From Pristionchus mayeri (Eukaryota > Nematoda > Chromadorea > Rhabditida > Neodiplogasteridae): a stretch of 64,000 nucleotides of DNA. The notes below the pieces were generated by a model, which was not told the origin of the DNA, did no database searches, and saw only the letters and a list, made by a program, of their open reading frames with translations. The DNA is taken from positions 44,689,216 to 44,753,215 of the forward strand of contig BTRK01000005.1 of NCBI GenBank assembly GCA_036245805.1, read 5' to 3'. Below, in pieces: positions 60,501 through 64,000 of this stretch (position 1 is its first letter; each line of letters begins with the position of its first letter). Position numbers and translations under genes: made by a program.

Positions 60501-62964
60501 CCCATCCAAAGAAGATTCTTCTGTGCTGCTTCTGGGATGCGCAAGGGATGCTGTACTATGACCTGCTCACTCAAGGGAAAACAGTCAGTTCTATCCTCTA
60601 CAGTACTCAACTGGACAATCTGGCCGCTGCGATGAAACAGAAGCGTCGGAGACGAACTACAGTATACCTGCTTCATGACAACGCTCGACCTCATACAGCA
60701 AAGTTAACTCAGTCCAAGCTTGCCGAACTGAACTGGGAAACCGTACCCCACCCGCCATATTCTCCTGACTTGGCACCCTCTGACTACCACTTGTTCCGGG
60801 CCCTCAAGTTGTTCCTACGCAACAAAACCTTCGCGGACTTTGACCACCTGAAAACCGATGTCGCCAACTTCTTCGAGTCCCAGCCATCGTTCTTCTGGGA
60901 GAACGGCATCAATGACCTGCCCAATAGGTGGACCAATGTTGTGCAGTACAATGGTGATTATATTGTTGATTGATTGTTGTGTGTTGTTGAATTATAAATA
61001 AAAATGTTATGAACAAAAAAATCTTGCATTCATTATCGACCAACCTAATAATTCACGTTTTTGGTTTTTTGGTTGTTGAGTTATGTAGGTAAAGGTAGAT
61101 GCAGCCTACGTGCAGCCTGGCTCTACCGATCGAGTTGGAGCAAAATGAAGTTGACCACGATGATCAGCACCCTCGAGAACCCTTTCCACACTCTTTCGAA
61201 AATTCGATGTGCCAGGTCCTCCAGGTCATTGCTCGATTCTTACGCGACCGCCGCCATATGTGTGATCTGCATAATTGCATGCATGACAAATGACCATATG
61301 TCTCGCTAAACGTTATCGTGAGTGTATGATGAATGCGGAAGTGTTCCGTTCCGATGGTAACAATTAGTCAACTAATACCGTAAATAGCTAATTCCCTAGT
61401 GTGGCCTCTGCCGTATAACCTTAGACTTCCTCCTTCTCAGACTTCGGTGGATGCATTTGTGTCATGTAAATGGATTGTGATAACGTGCTTCAAGAGTTGT
61501 GCCGAAGCGTATTCAGGTAATGGCAATACACTAGCTTACCGTAAATAGCGAATCCCCTGGTGTGGCCTCTACCGTACACGCTGCTAATGGCTGTTTCGAA
61601 GAACTTTCGGGGTTTGGCGACGTTGAAGAATGCGATCTGGAAAACACTATTTTGGCAAGCATATTACGAAATGTCACAAATCGATAACTTACAAATTGTG
61701 GGATGTGTGGAATGTACGCAAGCAAGACCATAGATTGTAAATTCCACCATCCGACCGGCGTTTTCGTGTAGAGAGAGCGGTTCCTGGAATTAATAATTAC
61801 TAAATCAATATGACGTTCCCATTTCATAAGCGTATTTATAGTGGACACTCGAGGAAAATTTTACAAAACTGATCTTTGCGTTGTTTTCCATAGGTTGCCT
61901 AGCAAGCAAACGGGAGAGCTTCTAAAGATAGAGCGGTTAGTTTCGCAACTATATTTTGTTTATTGCACCAACCGGCTCTCGGTGTTTTGCGTGTTTGATA
62001 TTTAGTACTCGTATTTTGCCCGCAAAATACTAAGATCGCATAATCACATATCGAACACGATTTTAGAAAAATCTTGATGCGCTGGAAATCTTGATTGACC
62101 AAGTTGCTATCACCTATGGGAAAACAAAATACGTTTACAAGAGTGTCTTAGAGTATTTATCTAGCACTTACCTGTACCAGAAGGAGATTCCGATCAACGA
62201 GCACGTCTGCATGATCGAATCGTGGATGAGCTGGAAGAGTACAGCACAGAAGGTGTCAGCGACGAGTCGACATGGACCATCGGACATGTGCACGACCATT
62301 GTACCGAAGATGAACAAGCTGGAAATATTCCGAAAAAAATATGAAAAGTAATAAAGAATAATGAGAATAAAAATCATTTTCGTTGGGGTTTCCTATTCAG
62401 GCAATTGTGGGAAATTTTGGGCAAATGTCGGTATGTGTAGGTAACTGGATAATTTTCAGTAATTGCTGGGGTTTTTTGCTTAAGATGCTCTAAATAGCCG
62501 GAAATTGCCATCGGGCATGTGCGCAACCATCGTGCCGAAGATGAACAACCTGACGTGACTTTCGGAACTGATAAAACATTATTGCATGATAGAATGTTTT
62601 ACCTAAATTTCAGGAACGAAACATAATAATATGTTTCCAATTTGATTTAGTACCGACCGGGCATTCAACATGAGGTGGAAAATCATCGACATCAGATCAT
62701 TGAGCGCAGTATTGAAGATGATAATGGAGTAATCCTGAACTGTGTTTTTACATATTTTCGAAACTTGATTTATGAACGAGGTCGGATGCGAACTTTTTCA
62801 TAAGATCGTTTCTGACATTACCGTTGTACAATGTCTAGTTATCATCCGGCCAAAGTGGTCCCCACCCGTAGTCCTTTCGGAGTTCGCTTGGCAATGGCGT
62901 AAAGTGCGATCGAATTGATGCAAATGCCGAAAGCCATAAACGAATGGTTCAGTTCTTCGAACAT
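54586..62964 (-). CDS. Srd-class chemoreceptor, complete with transposon-filled introns (Srd-F)
   Basis: Ten exons on the minus strand: 62866-62964, 62658-62734, 62172-62318, 61693-61783, 61540-61636, 58924-59024, 58115-58189, 57897-58010, 57717-57781 and 54586-54694. They total 975 nt, 324 residues, all with GT..AG junctions. Signatures: AKRTPKGLR, SIIIFNTALNDLM, DGPCRL with SFWYR, GWWNLQ, YIPHIPQF, IGHFLVFPSILYTYIFFKRR, HSVLPTCVIFGF, NPVLTLYNIKPYR and a last exon beginning FITNAVPFE. Intron 5 (2.5 kb) holds a fold-back element with a mariner inside it; intron 9 (3.0 kb) holds another fold-back element. Despite 8.4 kb of locus the reading frame is intact. The last exon is assigned by phase and by the FxxxxxPFE pattern shared with the other copies. 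Confidence 0.83.
54795..57500. mobile_element. Fold-back element in the last intron of Srd-F (FB-4)
   Basis: A large inverted repeat centred near 56350. The main arms are about 55355-56330 and 56400-57352, with an outer, more diverged portion at 54795-54910 / 57390-57500 (GGAAATGACTTCA and its complement). No transposase is seen; the ORFs inside are mirror shadows. A similar 75-80 bp sequence (TTATTCAGATATTTGAA) lies in direct orientation on both sides at 54719-54800 and 57599-57680. Confidence 0.75.
57584..57598. repeat. Poly-C run
   Basis: A homopolymer of about a dozen C at the right edge of the FB-4 region. Its length is likely to be unreliable. Confidence 0.6.
59080..61296. mobile_element. 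Fold-back element in Srd-F intron 5, interrupted by a mariner (FB-5)
   Basis: The left arm (about 59080-59600) and right arm (59610-59791 continuing at 61049-61296) are complementary, for example GGTGCTGATCAT / ATGATCAGCACC. The element resembles FB-1 at 3318-4299 in its GAAGTTGACC/GTGCTGATCA blocks. The right arm is split by the mariner at 59792-61048. Confidence 0.78.
59792..61048 (+). mobile_element. Mariner element with disrupted transposase
   Basis: 1257 bp with inverted ends TTAGGTTGGTCGATAATGAA and complement, flanked by TA. The transposase frame starts at 59950. Codon 15 is TAG (59992-59994) and a frameshift lies at about 60370-60390 near a C run; otherwise it reads to 60973. An N-terminal helix-turn-helix region, then GDESW, HDNARPHTA and YSPDLAPSDYHLF are all present, and 34 residues separate the second and third catalytic Asp (DD34D). 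It is recently dead or close to active, and much fresher than the mariner pair at 27.3/36.6 kb. Confidence 0.92.
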
Positions 62965-64000
62965 TTCTGGAAAATCGACGATTTTATAAAGTAATTTTGA
63001 AATTAGTCGCTGCGGCACTGCAAGAGTTCTCTACGCGCGATATTTAAACCAATCACTTTGTGAAATAAATGAATTACACGAGAACGTGGTGTCGTTTCTC
63101 GAACTCTACAATGGAATACCAAACATACTCACGGGAATAGCAATTGCATGCGGTAATTTGAAGAATACGATAATGTACAACAATTAGCAGGTGTTTTTTC
63201 ACCTACCATTAGGCATGGTACAATTCCCGCTGGAGATCTAATACAATTGGCTTTGTAGTCAAACAATGATTAGCCCGAATCGTATCACATGAAAAATGAC
63301 AGGTATAATTAGCAACACGTGAACTGATAAATAATCGTGGTGTAGTAGGCGTACCAAAGCAATTTCTAAGTTTAGAATGGGCAATCAATTAATAATTGGC
63401 ATTACATATCCATTCAGACTTCAAGTTAATCGATTACATTAAAAAGGAATGGCGCCAATATTTACATTCATACCTGGGGTAAAGATCGCAATTATTTCCT
63501 TATCCGCAAAACAGTCACAAAATAACGAAGACTTATACCGATGAAAAATGAGCGTGCAAATATTGTGGACAAAGGGGCGATTTCATTTCTTTATGATTCG
63601 TCACTCATTTCGAAACGTCGTAATGCCCCTATCAGAAGCAATGGATTTTGAAATCGCGTTGAAATTCACATTGCTGTGAATGTGAATATGAATGTGATCT
63701 AAGAAAAATCAGTCGCATGTTTTGAATCTTGCAGTTTCTCTCCACAATCTCCCAAGTGGAATCCAAGCTTTATTTCAACTTTGGATTTTTATTTTCCACT
63801 TTTGGTATGATGAGAACTATGGAGAAATGACGCCTTTGACATATTAAATGATGCATGCCGTCATAGTTATCATACGACCTAGTGCCGGACAGGTTAGAAC
63901 GCAGAATGAAAAGAGCCAATTATTTGCATGTCTCCACAACATACAAAAACATGAATTCATCCATTCTTTCTTCCACTTTGAGCTCGTTCAATGATTCTTT
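62965..64000. other. Upstream of Srd-F; no gene recognised
   Basis: AT-rich. It includes a copy of the ATTAGTCG.TGCGGC element at 63001-63026 and a diverged family-2 MITE at about 63810-63895 (GACGCCTTTGA ... CGACCTAGTGCC). Confidence 0.45.

Noticed and set aside
1..64000. tRNA, rRNA, CRISPR or prokaryotic defence system
   Set aside because: I saw no tRNA-like internal promoter with matching arms, no rRNA, and no regularly spaced repeats; the gene structure is eukaryotic.

Overview
This is nematode nuclear DNA. The evidence is multi-exon genes with GT..AG introns, large families of nematode chemoreceptor (serpentine) genes, an MSP-domain sperm protein of the SSP class, mariner elements with TA target duplications, and many small inverted-repeat (MITE or fold-back) elements. 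The species cannot be named from the sequence alone. No tRNA, rRNA, CRISPR array or bacterial operon was seen.

The main genes are Srd-class seven-transmembrane receptors. Their architecture was rebuilt exon by exon. The conserved exon lengths are 99, 77, 147, 91, 97, 101, 75, 114 and 65 nt, followed by a variable last exon. Three copies appear complete: Srd-A (4613-9228, minus), Srd-D (39033-42002, minus) and Srd-F (54586-62964, minus). Srd-B (10732-13409, minus) is decaying and its first two exons lie inverted at 13973-14198. Other copies are fragments: Srd-C lacks exons 1-2, and there are three 3' fragments (Srd-E) and three 5' or middle fragments. A second receptor, probably Sri/Srh class, occurs twice as a mirror pair: 26635-32073 (minus, looks intact) and 32956-38552 (plus, one nonsense codon). 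One SSP-like MSP-domain gene lies at 53925-54251.

Layout. 1-14.3 kb is single-copy sequence with Srd-A, Srd-B and inverted-repeat elements. 14.3-53.9 kb is a nested palindromic amplicon. Palindrome 1 has arms 14332-32247 and 32782-49036 around a 534-bp spacer. Palindrome 2 has arms of about 5.7 kb (about 42455-53878) that meet at 48166. An internal inverted repeat (about 16.33-17.19 / 22.45-23.3 kb and 41.1-42.46 / 45.95-47.3 kb) flanks a 3.5-5.3 kb segment that reads in opposite orientation relative to the two sides. The same 2-kb fold-back element sits at the outer edge of palindrome 1 (14332-16331) and at the centre of palindrome 2 (47297-49036). 53.9-64 kb is single-copy again: the SSP gene, then Srd-F with transposon-filled introns, then non-genic sequence.

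The most interesting observation is how the amplicon is built. Breakpoints coincide with a 14-bp hairpin (32221-32261) and with the fold-back element. Each arm has lost a different receptor, so the intact Sri-like copy is in the left arm and the intact Srd copy is in the right arm. Genuine biological palindromes and a fold-back assembly or haplotype artefact both have to be considered. Arm-specific insertions, including one with an empty site and target duplication, argue against a simple artefact.
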